The position numbers were made by a program, and so were the translations under genes. Positions 33,377 through 43,207 of a stretch of 64,000 nt of DNA are shown in pieces. The notes beneath the pieces were generated by a model. That model had not been told where the DNA came from, searched no databases, and saw nothing but the letters and a program-made list of their open reading frames with translations. The DNA is from an uncultured Aeromonadaceae bacterium (GTDB taxonomy: Bacteria > Pseudomonadota > Gammaproteobacteria > Enterobacterales > Aeromonadaceae): positions 1-64,000 of the forward strand of contig CAMFKP010000014.1 of assembly GCA_945957385.1 (NCBI GenBank), in the 5' to 3' direction. Position 1 is the stretch's first letter. Each line of letters opens with the position of its first letter.

Positions 33377-35929
33377 TCACGGATTATTCAACGCCTTGTA
33401 CTGCTGTGAGTAGGCCTTGATGATGTCACAGCTCGACTTGTGCAGCCGCAGGTTGATGGTATCGCCCTCGACATTGGTGCCCTTGGCGCCAAGCCCGGTG
33501 ATGGCATATTCATCGTCATTCAGCGTGCAGTAGAACTGGAAACCATCGTGGTTACCGGACCAGCCGCCGGAGTAGACGCCATAGGGGCCGCTACACCATT
33601 GGCAGGTGCCGGTGGCGCCGCTGCCCCATTCCAGACCGCTCAGCTGCCAGCTTAACATGCCGCCGATGGCATCCTTGTTGGTCCAGGCCAGGGCGTACCA
33701 GTCGCGGTACAGCTGCTCCCGTTTGCTCAGTCCCTCGGCGATGGTGGCCGTCGTCGAACTGGCGCCGGTCGGATTGCTGTCGGAACGCTTCATGTTGGCC
33801 GGCCAGCTGAACTCGCCGAGGTAGGCCGGCTTCTTCAGCTCGCGCGCCAGGGCGGCTAACTGATCGAGGTTGTCCAGCGCCTGCTGATCCGTCATGTGCC
33901 ACGCGCTTGGGTAGAGGTGGGCGCTGATGGCATCGATGTTCGGATTGTCATTCAGCGCTTTTAGCGCCGCATAGCTATCGCCGGAGCCGTTGAAGTTAAA
34001 GGAGGACTCCATACCGATGGAGATCAGCTGGTTCGGGGCCTGGGTGCGCAGATAGCTGGAGATATCGGCGACCCAGTCGGCAAAACCGGTGGCGATGCGT
34101 GGCTCGTTGGCCAGCTCCCACATCATGATCGTCGGATCGGCGTTGTATTTGCGGCCGGTGATCTGATTGGTGTGGTTCAGCAGCTTGCCGATGTAGGTCT
34201 TGAACTTGGCGCGGCCGGCGGCATCGGCATAGGGGCCGTAGTCGGTGACCTTGCCAAAGTAGTTCCACTCGTCACCGAGGCTCAGCACCAGCCGGATGTT
34301 GTACTGGGCGGCGAGGGCAACATAGTTGTCGAACAGTGCGAAGCTGCGATCGATGATCGCCTGCTCGGCGGCGGTTCGTGTGGCCGGATCCTTGTTCAGG
34401 ATGAAGTCGCCACCACTGGCCAGGTTGATGCAGACCCCGTCGTGCAGTTGGGTATCGTTGCAGAACATCCAGGTCCGCACCACGTTCAGACCCAGACTTG
34501 AGGCGCGCTTGAAGATGTCCTCGGCCATCGCCTCGGGCTTGTACATCAGGTAGTACTGGTTAGTGCCGTTGAAGTACCAGGGTTTGCCGGCGAGGGTAAA
34601 GTGGCTGCCGCTGGTCTGGATGAAGTCAGCGGTCGGCTTGGTGCCGACATAGACACCGACCGAGTCCGTCAGGCGAGTGCCTTCGACGCTGAGTTCGACG
34701 CGATAGAAACCATCGGCCGACACCGGGATCTGCAGCGGGCTGCCGCCGGTATAGACCACCTTGTCGCCGCCGTTGACGCGATAGCTCAGGGTGCCGCTAC
34801 CGGTATGGCTATAGGCGATGCTGAGTGGCTGGCCGCTGGCGATGATGCTGCCGGCGCTCGGCGAGGTGATTGCCAGGTTGCCCAGGTAGGCTACTTCGCC
34901 ACCGGTCAGGCGCACATAACCCCAGTGCTTGTTGGTGTCGGCAACGCGGATGCCGGCCGTGTGTTTACCCGCTTCGAGATAGCCGTCCAGGATGACGGAC
35001 TGGGTGCTGCTGGGGCCGGAGGTGAACTCCAGAGGGGTGCCATCGAGGAACGCCTGATTGCTGCGGGTGTCGGCATTGACGTTGGCGACCTGCAGGCTGA
35101 CACGGTAGTAGCCATTCTGGTTGACGCTGAAGTCCCAGCCCGCGGAGGAGCCGGCGGCCGAGTTCTCGATCTGGATATAGTCCGGCTTGATGGTGACGGG
35201 TTGCTTGGTGACCGAGGCGGTAGCGGCCGCGCCGATCAGCAGCGTCTGATGATCGCCGTTGTAATCCGGAATGCTGTTGGCATCGTGCGGATCGCTACCG
35301 TTGGCCAGTTCGCGGTTATCGCCATAGCCATCCTGATCGGAGTCGAGCCAGTCGCTGGCGTCGTTAGGGAAGGCATCACTGTTGTTACCATGGCCGTCGC
35401 CATCGCTGTCGGCCCACTCTTTGGCATCATTCGGGAAGGCATCCTGGCTGTCACTGACGCCATCACCATCGGTATCGATGGCGCTGACTGTCACATCCGC
35501 CCCGGTGAGGAAGAGGTAGCCCCACTGGGAACGACCGTCGACGCCGACCTTATGCCGACCGGCATCCAGATGCAGGGTGACGGTATAGCTTTGCACCGTA
35601 TCGTGAGTGCCGGAGGTGACATTGCTGCTGTGGTTGTCGACAAAGAAGGTGTTGACTTTGGAGCCATAGGGCGAGCGGTAGTTAATCGCGACCTTATAGT
35701 CGTCGCTGGCGTCAACGCTGAAATTCCACTGTGCCAGGCCATGGGCCAGGTCGATCTGGCCGTTACTGAGCGTGGCGCCATCGCTGAGGCTGGCTTGGGC
35801 CGGCAATAAGGCTTGCGTTGTGGTGGCGGCCAGCGCCGAGCCTGAGGCCACGGCCAGCAAGGTGAGGCTGCCAAGCAGTGTCAGTCTGAACCAGCCACAG
35901 CCGGGATGGCGGTAGGGGGTGTTTGTCAT
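33377..35929 (-). CDS. Secreted modular GH5 beta-mannanase
   Basis: An 850-residue secreted enzyme from ATG 35929; the longer frame to 36049 adds a non-native N-terminus. A signal peptide (LTLLGSLTLLAVASGSALA) leads into a carbohydrate-binding-like domain (about 35-150), calcium-binding thrombospondin type 3 repeats (DTDGDGVSDSQDAFPND and copies, about 155-205), a second binding domain, an Ig-like linker and a GH5 catalytic domain from about 440. The acid/base Glu is in WELANEPR and the nucleophile in LGEFSWP. It should cut beta-mannan or glucomannan outside the cell. A CRP-like site lies upstream. Confidence 0.87.
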   Translation of the reverse strand: MTNTPYRHPGCGWFRLTLLGSLTLLAVASGSALAATTTQALLPAQASLSDGATLSNGQIDLAHGLAQWNFSVDASDDYKVAINYRSPYGSKVNTFFVDNHSSNVTSGTHDTVQSYTVTLHLDAGRHKVGVDGRSQWGYLFLTGADVTVSAIDTDGDGVSDSQDAFPNDAKEWADSDGDGHGNNSDAFPNDASDWLDSDQDGYGDNRELANGSDPHDANSIPDYNGDHQTLLIGAAATASVTKQPVTIKPDYIQIENSAAGSSAGWDFSVNQNGYYRVSLQVANVNADTRSNQAFLDGTPLEFTSGPSSTQSVILDGYLEAGKHTAGIRVADTNKHWGYVRLTGGEVAYLGNLAITSPSAGSIIASGQPLSIAYSHTGSGTLSYRVNGGDKVVYTGGSPLQIPVSADGFYRVELSVEGTRLTDSVGVYVGTKPTADFIQTSGSHFTLAGKPWYFNGTNQYYLMYKPEAMAEDIFKRASSLGLNVVRTWMFCNDTQLHDGVCINLASGGDFILNKDPATRTAAEQAIIDRSFALFDNYVALAAQYNIRLVLSLGDEWNYFGKVTDYGPYADAAGRAKFKTYIGKLLNHTNQITGRKYNADPTIMMWELANEPRIATGFADWVADISSYLRTQAPNQLISIGMESSFNFNGSGDSYAALKALNDNPNIDAISAHLYPSAWHMTDQQALDNLDQLAALARELKKPAYLGEFSWPANMKRSDSNPTGASSTTATIAEGLSKREQLYRDWYALAWTNKDAIGGMLSWQLSGLEWGSGATGTCQWCSGPYGVYSGGWSGNHDGFQFYCTLNDDEYAITGLGAKGTNVEGDTINLRLHKSSCDIIKAYSQQYKALNNP

Positions 35930-36429
35930 GATGCGGTTCCATATCGGGTGTAATAGGAACGTGGCGATAAATGACGCCACGCTGACGGCGATTAACAACC
36001 AGAGAACCACAGAACACACTCTGTAATCGGCACATGAAAAGGCTTTCAATGCGCGATGTATCTGAGCGGAGTTACGCGAGATTGAGAAGATGATTTACGG
36101 TGAAATGTGATCGTTTTACCGATTTGCTTGCATTTTTTTGCGCTACGTAACGTTACGAATCTTGGCGCGGAATTGTTATTGGTCAGTCGATGATATGGCT
36201 ATAGATATGTTTGTCATTACCTGTGGCTTATTTTGGTGGCTTGCATGGCGCAGGTCTCACTGCAGAGCTGGCATTAAAATAGACGTTTTGCGCAGATCCA
36301 GCGGGGCTGGAAATAAAATGATAACGTCACGAAATTATATTTTGTCAGGCTTAGGTTGTGTTGTGGCCGAGGTGCAGCTGAAGAGGTGTCCGGCGCCAGG
36401 GTTGCGCTACTGGCGCCGAATGGGGGGTG
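35930..36429. other. Gene-free region between mannanase and amidotransferase
   Basis: About 500 bp, AT-richer than the genes around it. It holds a CRP-like site at 36103-36125 and a long hairpin at 36391-36418 (CGGCGCCAG/CTGGCGCCG) after the amidotransferase gene. I see no convincing gene in either strand. Confidence 0.55.
36103..36125 (-). promoter_or_regulatory. Possible CRP site upstream of the mannanase
   Basis: The left half (AAATGTGATC) matches the CRP consensus perfectly, while the right half (TACCGATTT) is degenerate. It lies about 175 bp before the chosen start. Catabolite control would fit a polysaccharide-degrading enzyme. Confidence 0.4.
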
Positions 36430-37149
36430 TTATTGCGCCTGGTGCACCAGTTGCGCAAAGCGCTGCAACAACTGCTGTCCGTAAGGGTGCTCCTGCACAT
36501 CGGCGTAGAGCTGAGGGACATCGCGGCCCTGGCGTTCCAGCGACTCCTGCTGCGCCACTATGTAGTGGCGGGTGATCTCCTGATTAAATTCCGGGTGAAA
36601 CTGCACGCCCCAGATCTGCTCGCCGAGCACAAAGGCCTGGTGGGGCTCGTAATCGTTGTGCGCCAGTAGCCGCGCCCCCGGCGGCAACGTCAACACACTC
36701 TGGGTGTGGGTGACATGGCCAATGAATTGGCGCGGCAGGACCGAAAACAGCGGATCCTGGCGTGCGGTGGGGGTCTGCCAGATATCGACACTGCCGACTT
36801 CGGTGCCGTGGGGATGGTTGCCGACAACGCCGCCAAAGGCGTGAGCCAGTAACTGGTGGCCATAGCAGATGCCGAGGATCGGTAACGGATAGCCAGCGGC
36901 CTGGCGCAGCCAGTCGGCGGTGCGCTCACTCCACGGCGCCCGGTCGGTCACCATCGCCGGGGAGCCGGTAATGATCACCGCCGCCAGCGTTGCCGGTTCA
37001 GGCAAGGGCTCGTCGCGGTGGACATTGACGACCTGGATCGCCAGGTCCGGGTTGGCCAGCTGGCGCTGGATAAACTGGTCAAAATCGCCCCAGTGGTTCA
37101 GTAATCCGGCGAGGGCGTCACCGGTTTTAATAATCAGCACATTTTTCAT
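36430..37149 (-). CDS. Class I glutamine amidotransferase-like protein
   Basis: A 239-residue protein from ATG 37149 (MKNVLIIKTGD). It has the GATase nucleophile in LGICYGHQLLAHAFGG and the His-Glu pair in VQFHPEFN. It is a stand-alone amidotransferase of the YfeJ/GuaA-N type with no synthetase domain. The acceptor is unknown; glutamine or gamma-glutamyl hydrolysis is possible. Confidence 0.85.
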   Translation of the reverse strand: MKNVLIIKTGDALAGLLNHWGDFDQFIQRQLANPDLAIQVVNVHRDEPLPEPATLAAVIITGSPAMVTDRAPWSERTADWLRQAAGYPLPILGICYGHQLLAHAFGGVVGNHPHGTEVGSVDIWQTPTARQDPLFSVLPRQFIGHVTHTQSVLTLPPGARLLAHNDYEPHQAFVLGEQIWGVQFHPEFNQEITRHYIVAQQESLERQGRDVPQLYADVQEHPYGQQLLQRFAQLVHQAQ

Positions 37150-37424
37150 CTTGTTATCCCGTGAGTGCTTTATTGAGCCGTTTGTCTCGTGCGATGACAT
37201 GCCTCCCGGCACGGACAAAGCGCCACCATATTACGCCGCCTGGCCATCACTGCCAGTCCAGAGTTGGAATATTTGCTCTTGCTGATGGCTTGCCGCCCCT
37301 TGTGGGGCCTGCCGTTTTGGTCTGGCCCCTTTTCTGCTAGCATGGCGGCCATTGTTACTGCTGCCGTTGCTGGGCCGGAACTTGTCCGGTGGGTGATGGC
37401 GCGGCCGTCTGTGGGGTTGTCACC

Positions 37425-40400
37425 GTGTCCTTGTCTATTTCCCAATTGCAATCTGCCTTGTCTGCCTGTCTGGCGATGGATCGTCAGCGCCTGTCGCGCC
37501 GTCTGCGTGGTGTTGAGAAAGTGCCGGCGGCCAAGCGCCAGCCAATCCTCGAGGCCATCGCGCTGGAGCTGGCGGCGGCCCAGCTGCGTGCCGAGGCGCG
37601 CGCCAGCAAGCTGCCGGCCATCGACTATCCGGCAGATCTGCCGGTCAGTCAGAAGAAGGATGAGATTGCCCGCGCCATCGCCGCGCATCAGGTGGTGATC
37701 GTCGCCGGCGAAACCGGCTCGGGCAAGACCACCCAGCTGCCGAAGATCTGCCTGCAACTGGGGCGCGGGGTGCAGGGGCTGATCGGCCATACCCAACCCC
37801 GGCGTCTGGCGGCACGCAGTGTGGCGACCCGGATTGCCGAGGAGCTCAAGAGCGAGCTGGGCAGTACCGTGGGTTACAAGGTGCGGTTCAACGATCAGGT
37901 GGGTGACGACACCTTCGTCAAACTGATGACCGATGGTATCCTGCTGGCCGAAATCCAGCATGATCGCCTGCTGAGCCAGTATGACACCCTGATCATCGAC
38001 GAAGCCCACGAGCGCAGCCTGAACATCGACTTCATTCTCGGCTACCTCAAGCAGCTGCTGCCGAAACGTCCCGATCTGAAGGTGATCATCACCTCGGCGA
38101 CCATCGATCCCGAACGCTTTGCCCGCCATTTTGGCAAGGCGCCGATCATCGAGGTCACAGGTCGCACCTATCCGGTGGAGACCCGCTATCGGCCGCTGGT
38201 CGATGGCAGCGAGGAAAAAGATCCGCTGCAGGGCATCTTCGATGCCGTCGACGAGCTGTGTGTCGAGGGGCTCGGCGATATTCTGATCTTCATGAACGGC
38301 GAGCGCGAAATCCGCGATACCGCCGACGCGCTGCGCAAGCGCAACCTGCGCGATACCGAGATCTTGCCGCTCTACTCGCGGCTCTCCAATGCCGAGCAGA
38401 ACCGGGTATTCAGTCCCCATGCCGGCCGGCGCATCGTGCTGGCGACCAACGTCGCCGAAACCTCGCTGACGGTGCCGGGCATCCGCTATGTCATCGATCC
38501 GGGTACCGCGCGCATCAGCCGCTACTCGGCGCGCACCAAGGTACAACGGCTGCCGATCGAGCCCATCTCCCAGGCCAGTGCCAATCAGCGCAAGGGGCGT
38601 TGCGGCCGCGTGGCACCGGGGATCTGTATCCGCCTGTATGACGAGAGCGATTTTCTCGGTCGGCCGGAGTTTACCGATCCGGAGATCCTGCGTACCAACC
38701 TGGCGTCGGTCATCCTGCAGATGCTGGCGCTCGGCCTCGGCGATATCAGCCGCTTCCCGTTTGTCGAACCGCCGGATAGCCGCCAGATCACCGACGGCAT
38801 TCGTCTGCTGGAAGAGCTCGGCGCCATTGAAGGCAAATGGCAGGAGGGCAAGTCCGAGAAATCGGGCCCGGGCAACGGCCTGCGCCTGACCGCCATCGGC
38901 CGCCAGCTGGCACGTATTCCGCTCGATCCGCGTCTGGCGCGCATGGTGATTGAGGCGCCGAAGTTTGACTGCCTGGAGGAGGTGCTGATCATCACCTCGG
39001 CACTGTCAATTCAGGATCCGCGCGAGCGGCCGATGGAGAAGAAGCAGGCCAGCGACGAGCAGCATCGCCGCTTCGAGGACAAAGAGTCGGACTTCATCGC
39101 GTTCCTGAACCTGTGGCGCTATCTGCAGGAGGCGCAGGAACAGGACAGCCAGAACCAGTTCCGCCGCCGCTGCCAGCAGGAGTTCCTCTCCTATCTGCGC
39201 ATCCGCGAGTGGCAGGACATTCACTATCAGGTGCGCCAGGCCACCCGCGAATTGGGGCTCGTGCATAACGACGTCGCGGGCGACAACATCCGCATCCATC
39301 AGGCGCTGCTGGTGGGGCTGCTCAGCCATATCGGGTGCAAGGATGGTGACAAGCAGGAGTTTATCGGTGCCCGCAATGCCCGCTTCATGCTGTTCCCGGG
39401 CTCCGGACTGTTCAAGAAGCCGCCGAAATGGGTGATGGCCGCCGAGCTGACCGAGACCTCGCGGCTGTTTGCCCGCACCGCGGCGCGTATCCAGCCGGAG
39501 TGGATTGAGCCGCTGGCCCAGCATCTGGTCAAGCGCTCCTACTCGGATCCGCACTGGTCGCGCAAGGCCGGCGCCGTGCTGGCGCTGGAAAAAGTAACGC
39601 TGTATGGCCTGACGATCGTGCCGGAGCGCGAGGTGCAGTACAGCCAGATCGATCCGGCCGCCTGTCGTGAGCTGTTTATCCGCCGCGCGCTGGTGGAAGG
39701 CGACTTCGAGACGCGCCACGCCTTCTTCAAGCAAAACCTCAAGCTGCTGGCCGAGGTCGAGGAGCTGGAGCACAAGTCGCGCCGGCGCGACATTCTGGTG
39801 GATGACGAGGCGCTGTTTGCGTTCTATGACGAGCGCATTCCGCACGATGTGGTGTCGGCCCGCCATTTCGACCGCTGGTGGCAGACCACCGCCAAGCAGG
39901 ATCCGGAGCGACTGAACTTTGAACGCGAGATGTTGATGAAGGGCGATGCCAGCCACGTCAACGAGCTCGATTATCCGAACTTCTGGCATCAGGGGCGTCT
40001 CAAGTTGCGGCTCTCTTACCAATTTGAGCCGGGCGAGGCCGCCGATGGCGTGACGGTGCATATTCCATTGCCGATCCTCAACCAGGTTGAGCCCCAGGGC
40101 TTTGACTGGCAGATCCCGGGCTTGCGCCACGAGTTGCTGGTGGCGCTGATCAAGGCGCTACCCAAGCAGCTGCGCAAGAACTTCGTGCCAGCACCGAACT
40201 ACGCCAGCGCGTTGAACCAGGCGTTGAACCCGGATTCCGGCCCCTTGCTCGACAGCATCGAAAAGCAGCTCAAACGCATGAGCGGCGTGACGATCCCGCG
40301 CGAGAGCTGGGAGCTCAATCAGGTGCCCGATCATCTGAAAATCACCTTCCGCGTGGTCGACGACAAAGGGCGCAAGGTGGCCGAGAGCAAGGATCTCAAT

Positions 40401-41333
40401 GCGCTCAAGCTTGAGCTGCAGGGCAAGGTGCAACAGACCCTGTCGGCGGTGGCGGACAGTGACATCGAACAGAGCGGCCTGACATTGTGGAGCTTCGGCC
40501 CGTTACCGCAGGAGTACAGCCAGAAGCGTGGTGGGTTCGAGATGAAGGCCTATCCGGCCCTCATCGACAACAAGGACTCGGTGGCGATCCAGCTGTTTGA
40601 CTCCCAGGCGGCCCAGGCGGCAGCGATGTGGGCCGGCCAGCGGCGCTTGGTGCTGCTGAATGTGCCCAATCCCATCAAATACCTGCAGGAGAAGCTGCCC
40701 AACAAGGCCAAGCTCGGGCTCTATTTCAACCCGTTTGGCAAGGTGGCCGATCTGATTGACGACTGCATCGCCTGCGGCTGTGATCAGCTGATGGCGGCGC
40801 AGGGGGCACCGAAGTGGGATGCGGAATCCTTCGAGGCGATGAAGGAGCTGATCCGCGGCGAACTCAACGACACCGTGGTGACGATTGCCCAGCTGGTCGA
40901 GCAGATCCTGACCACGGCCCATGGCATCAAGAAACAGCTCAAGGGCCGGGTGACGCTGGAGCTGGCCTATGCGCACTCGGACATTCAGGCCCAGCTGGAG
41001 CGCTTGATCTACCGCGGTTTTGTCGCCGATACCGGTCATCAGCACCTGCCGGATCTGCTGCGTTACCTGAAGGCGATTGAACGCCGGCTGGAGAAGATCC
41101 CGACCGATCCGAACCGCGACCGCCTGTATATGCTCAAGGTGCAGGCGGTGGAGCAGGAGTACCAGCAGCTGAAGAACAAGCTGCCCAAGGGGCAGCCGGT
41201 GCCGGCCGACGTGGCGGAGATCCGCTGGATGCTGGAGGAGTTGCGCGTCAGCTTCTTTGCCCAGACGCTCGGTACGCCGTATCCGATCTCCGACAAACGG
41301 GTCAGTCAGGCGATCGCCGCCGTGAAAATCTGA
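37425..41333 (+). CDS. hrpA: HrpA, DEAH-box ATP-dependent RNA helicase
   Basis: About 1302 residues from GTG 37425, close to the 1300 of E. coli HrpA; GTG 37389 is an earlier in-frame option but has no better ribosome site. The motor motifs GETGSGKTT, DEAHERS, TSAT and QRKGRCGR are all present, followed by the HA2 and OB-fold domains and the long HrpA-specific C-terminal part. It removes stalled ribosomes or remodels mRNA. It is highly similar to E. coli HrpA over the first 450 residues. Confidence 0.97.
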   Translation: MSLSISQLQSALSACLAMDRQRLSRRLRGVEKVPAAKRQPILEAIALELAAAQLRAEARASKLPAIDYPADLPVSQKKDEIARAIAAHQVVIVAGETGSGKTTQLPKICLQLGRGVQGLIGHTQPRRLAARSVATRIAEELKSELGSTVGYKVRFNDQVGDDTFVKLMTDGILLAEIQHDRLLSQYDTLIIDEAHERSLNIDFILGYLKQLLPKRPDLKVIITSATIDPERFARHFGKAPIIEVTGRTYPVETRYRPLVDGSEEKDPLQGIFDAVDELCVEGLGDILIFMNGEREIRDTADALRKRNLRDTEILPLYSRLSNAEQNRVFSPHAGRRIVLATNVAETSLTVPGIRYVIDPGTARISRYSARTKVQRLPIEPISQASANQRKGRCGRVAPGICIRLYDESDFLGRPEFTDPEILRTNLASVILQMLALGLGDISRFPFVEPPDSRQITDGIRLLEELGAIEGKWQEGKSEKSGPGNGLRLTAIGRQLARIPLDPRLARMVIEAPKFDCLEEVLIITSALSIQDPRERPMEKKQASDEQHRRFEDKESDFIAFLNLWRYLQEAQEQDSQNQFRRRCQQEFLSYLRIREWQDIHYQVRQATRELGLVHNDVAGDNIRIHQALLVGLLSHIGCKDGDKQEFIGARNARFMLFPGSGLFKKPPKWVMAAELTETSRLFARTAARIQPEWIEPLAQHLVKRSYSDPHWSRKAGAVLALEKVTLYGLTIVPEREVQYSQIDPAACRELFIRRALVEGDFETRHAFFKQNLKLLAEVEELEHKSRRRDILVDDEALFAFYDERIPHDVVSARHFDRWWQTTAKQDPERLNFEREMLMKGDASHVNELDYPNFWHQGRLKLRLSYQFEPGEAADGVTVHIPLPILNQVEPQGFDWQIPGLRHELLVALIKALPKQLRKNFVPAPNYASALNQALNPDSGPLLDSIEKQLKRMSGVTIPRESWELNQVPDHLKITFRVVDDKGRKVAESKDLNALKLELQGKVQQTLSAVADSDIEQSGLTLWSFGPLPQEYSQKRGGFEMKAYPALIDNKDSVAIQLFDSQAAQAAAMWAGQRRLVLLNVPNPIKYLQEKLPNKAKLGLYFNPFGKVADLIDDCIACGCDQLMAAQGAPKWDAESFEAMKELIRGELNDTVVTIAQLVEQILTTAHGIKKQLKGRVTLELAYAHSDIQAQLERLIYRGFVADTGHQHLPDLLRYLKAIERRLEKIPTDPNRDRLYMLKVQAVEQEYQQLKNKLPKGQPVPADVAEIRWMLEELRVSFFAQTLGTPYPISDKRVSQAIAAVKI

Positions 41334-41350
41334 TGCCGCATTGATGGCGT

Positions 41351-41377
41351 TGGGTGGTCGCCGCAACGGACCACCCA
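41351..41377. terminator. Possible hairpin terminator between hrpA and the LprI gene
   Basis: Stem TGGGTGGTC/GACCACCCA with a 9-base loop, placed between two convergent genes. No T-run follows, so its strength is doubtful. Confidence 0.45.
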
Positions 41378-41389
41378 GCGCCACGCGGC

Positions 41390-42949
41390 TTAGCGGGCCG
41401 GTTCCGGCATGGCTAGCAGTAGCCGCAAAACCTGTTCGCTCTGCTCCAGGGTGTTATCCATCAGGCGACGCGCCCAGAAGGCATACATCCAGGCCTCGAG
41501 CGACATATCGCTCTGCGGTGATGCTGAGGTCGCAAAACAGTCATCGGCGTGGTAGAAGCCGGCCTGACGAAACGGCTCCTGTTGCCAGCTGATTTCCGCT
41601 TTGAGCCCGTGCTGATTCGGCTCCGGATACTGGCTGACGGCGGTGAGCAACTTCTTTTCCCAATCCGCCGTCTGTCTGGCGTGATCCAAATAACGCAGCA
41701 AGGCTTGAATGCCGGGTTTGAAATAAGCCAGAGCAGGATAGGCATTTAATTTTTTACCCTGATGGGTGACGGTATAAAATGCCTGTTCACGACTGATGCC
41801 CTGTGCCGCTAAATTCGCTTTGATCTGTTGATAAGTAACAAACTGATTGTTTATCTGCTGACAGACCGATAATGTCGGCGCTGGCTTCATATTTTCCAAC
41901 ACCTGCTGATACAGTTTTTTATATGCATAGCCATGGAATGCATCGAGGTTTTTCTCCAGCGGAATGGCATATTCATATTGGCCAATATCCTGGTTGATTA
42001 TATAACGTCTAGTCTCTGGAAATAACAACGTAAAGACACCATTATTCATGCTCATAATATCGAAATACAGACCTTGCTCTGACGCGTCGACATTGAAGGT
42101 TGAGTGGTAACTATAACCACACGCAGAGTTCTCCCCCCGGTAAGGAATAAAGGTATCCTCACGGGATTCGAAAAAATGAGGATGACCATTCTCCAGCCCG
42201 AAGAAGTGTAAATTAAACATTTCGCTACTGGTGCATACGCCACTGTTATAATATTCCGTCGTGGCGAACGCATGATAAAGTCGACCATCGTGCAATAAAT
42301 AGCTACGCAAAGCCCTGCTGATAATGGTCTGATTTTCAACACCTTCGCCTAAATCCGCCGATGAGCCGAGATAATTGGCTGGCGCCACCTGATTTAGATA
42401 ATATGCCGTTTCATCAACCTGTCTGGGTTCAGCGGCCAACTCGTCGTTCATTTTACTTTTCTTGCTGACAATGGCGGTGATCCCAGGTAAGCCAATGCTG
42501 AGTTTCCCTTGGGATTTAATAATCGGAACCATGGAAACTAAAATACCTTTATTCAGGTGGTGGATCTGATCGTTTAAATAAGTTTTTATGCACTCAGATA
42601 ATCGGCTTTCACCATTGGCACTGTTATTTTCTTGGTACGATGAGGCGGGTTCCGGCGTAAACCAATTAATACTGGGTTCATTTTGCCGACAATCCTGCTC
42701 CCGGGCGCGGATCCAGTTGCGTTGCATCTGGCGTGCAGTTTCCTGTTGAGCGTTTGGCAGTTGCTTAATAAATTGCCAGTATGCGCTATTTAATTGCCTG
42801 TCCAACTCGGCTAATTCAGCCTGTTGGCAAATGGTTTTTTCTACCGGGCTTTGGGCGCGCTGGCAATCAAATGACGGCGTCGGGGCCGCCGCGACGGATA
42901 ATATTGGCAGCATGCAGAGTGCTAAGCCAATGACAGCAGATTGGGACAT
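41390..42949 (-). CDS. Periplasmic protein with LprI-like N-terminal domain
   Basis: A 519-residue protein from ATG 42949 behind AAGGAAA; the longer frame has no ribosome site. A signal peptide (LALCMLPILSVAAA) precedes an LprI/DUF1311 domain with FDCQRAQSPVEKTIC and RAREQDCRQN. LprI proteins inhibit lysozyme or bind periplasmic partners. The larger C-terminal part is not recognised. The gene is AT-richer than hrpA. Confidence 0.7.
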   Translation of the reverse strand: MSQSAVIGLALCMLPILSVAAAPTPSFDCQRAQSPVEKTICQQAELAELDRQLNSAYWQFIKQLPNAQQETARQMQRNWIRAREQDCRQNEPSINWFTPEPASSYQENNSANGESRLSECIKTYLNDQIHHLNKGILVSMVPIIKSQGKLSIGLPGITAIVSKKSKMNDELAAEPRQVDETAYYLNQVAPANYLGSSADLGEGVENQTIISRALRSYLLHDGRLYHAFATTEYYNSGVCTSSEMFNLHFFGLENGHPHFFESREDTFIPYRGENSACGYSYHSTFNVDASEQGLYFDIMSMNNGVFTLLFPETRRYIINQDIGQYEYAIPLEKNLDAFHGYAYKKLYQQVLENMKPAPTLSVCQQINNQFVTYQQIKANLAAQGISREQAFYTVTHQGKKLNAYPALAYFKPGIQALLRYLDHARQTADWEKKLLTAVSQYPEPNQHGLKAEISWQQEPFRQAGFYHADDCFATSASPQSDMSLEAWMYAFWARRLMDNTLEQSEQVLRLLLAMPEPAR

Positions 42950-43207
42950 GTACTTTCCTTGTACTACAGCAGAATAAAGCTGCATTTGAGGCTTATTGTC
43001 CGCCGATGGCAATCGGATCCGGCCGAGGTTGTGATCGCCGGCGCCGCTGTGTTGTGCGCTCGGCTGCAGTTGGTCATGGTTGAGCGCTATCAGACTCAAG
43101 AAGTGTGAGCCTGTGGTCGATCTGTTCAGGGTGTGAGGAAACACTGCACGATAACAACTATACGTTTAAACATGCCCTTCCCGTGACCAGAGCCAGACGT
43201 AGACACT

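Noticed and set aside
34601-35809. A 402-codon open frame on the plus strand.
   Set aside because: It is the antisense shadow of the mannanase gene; the repetitive Gly/Ala/Val/Ile product has no family look.
39006-40130. A 374-codon open frame opposite hrpA.
   Set aside because: It is antisense to highly conserved helicase codons in GC-rich DNA, where long shadow frames are common.
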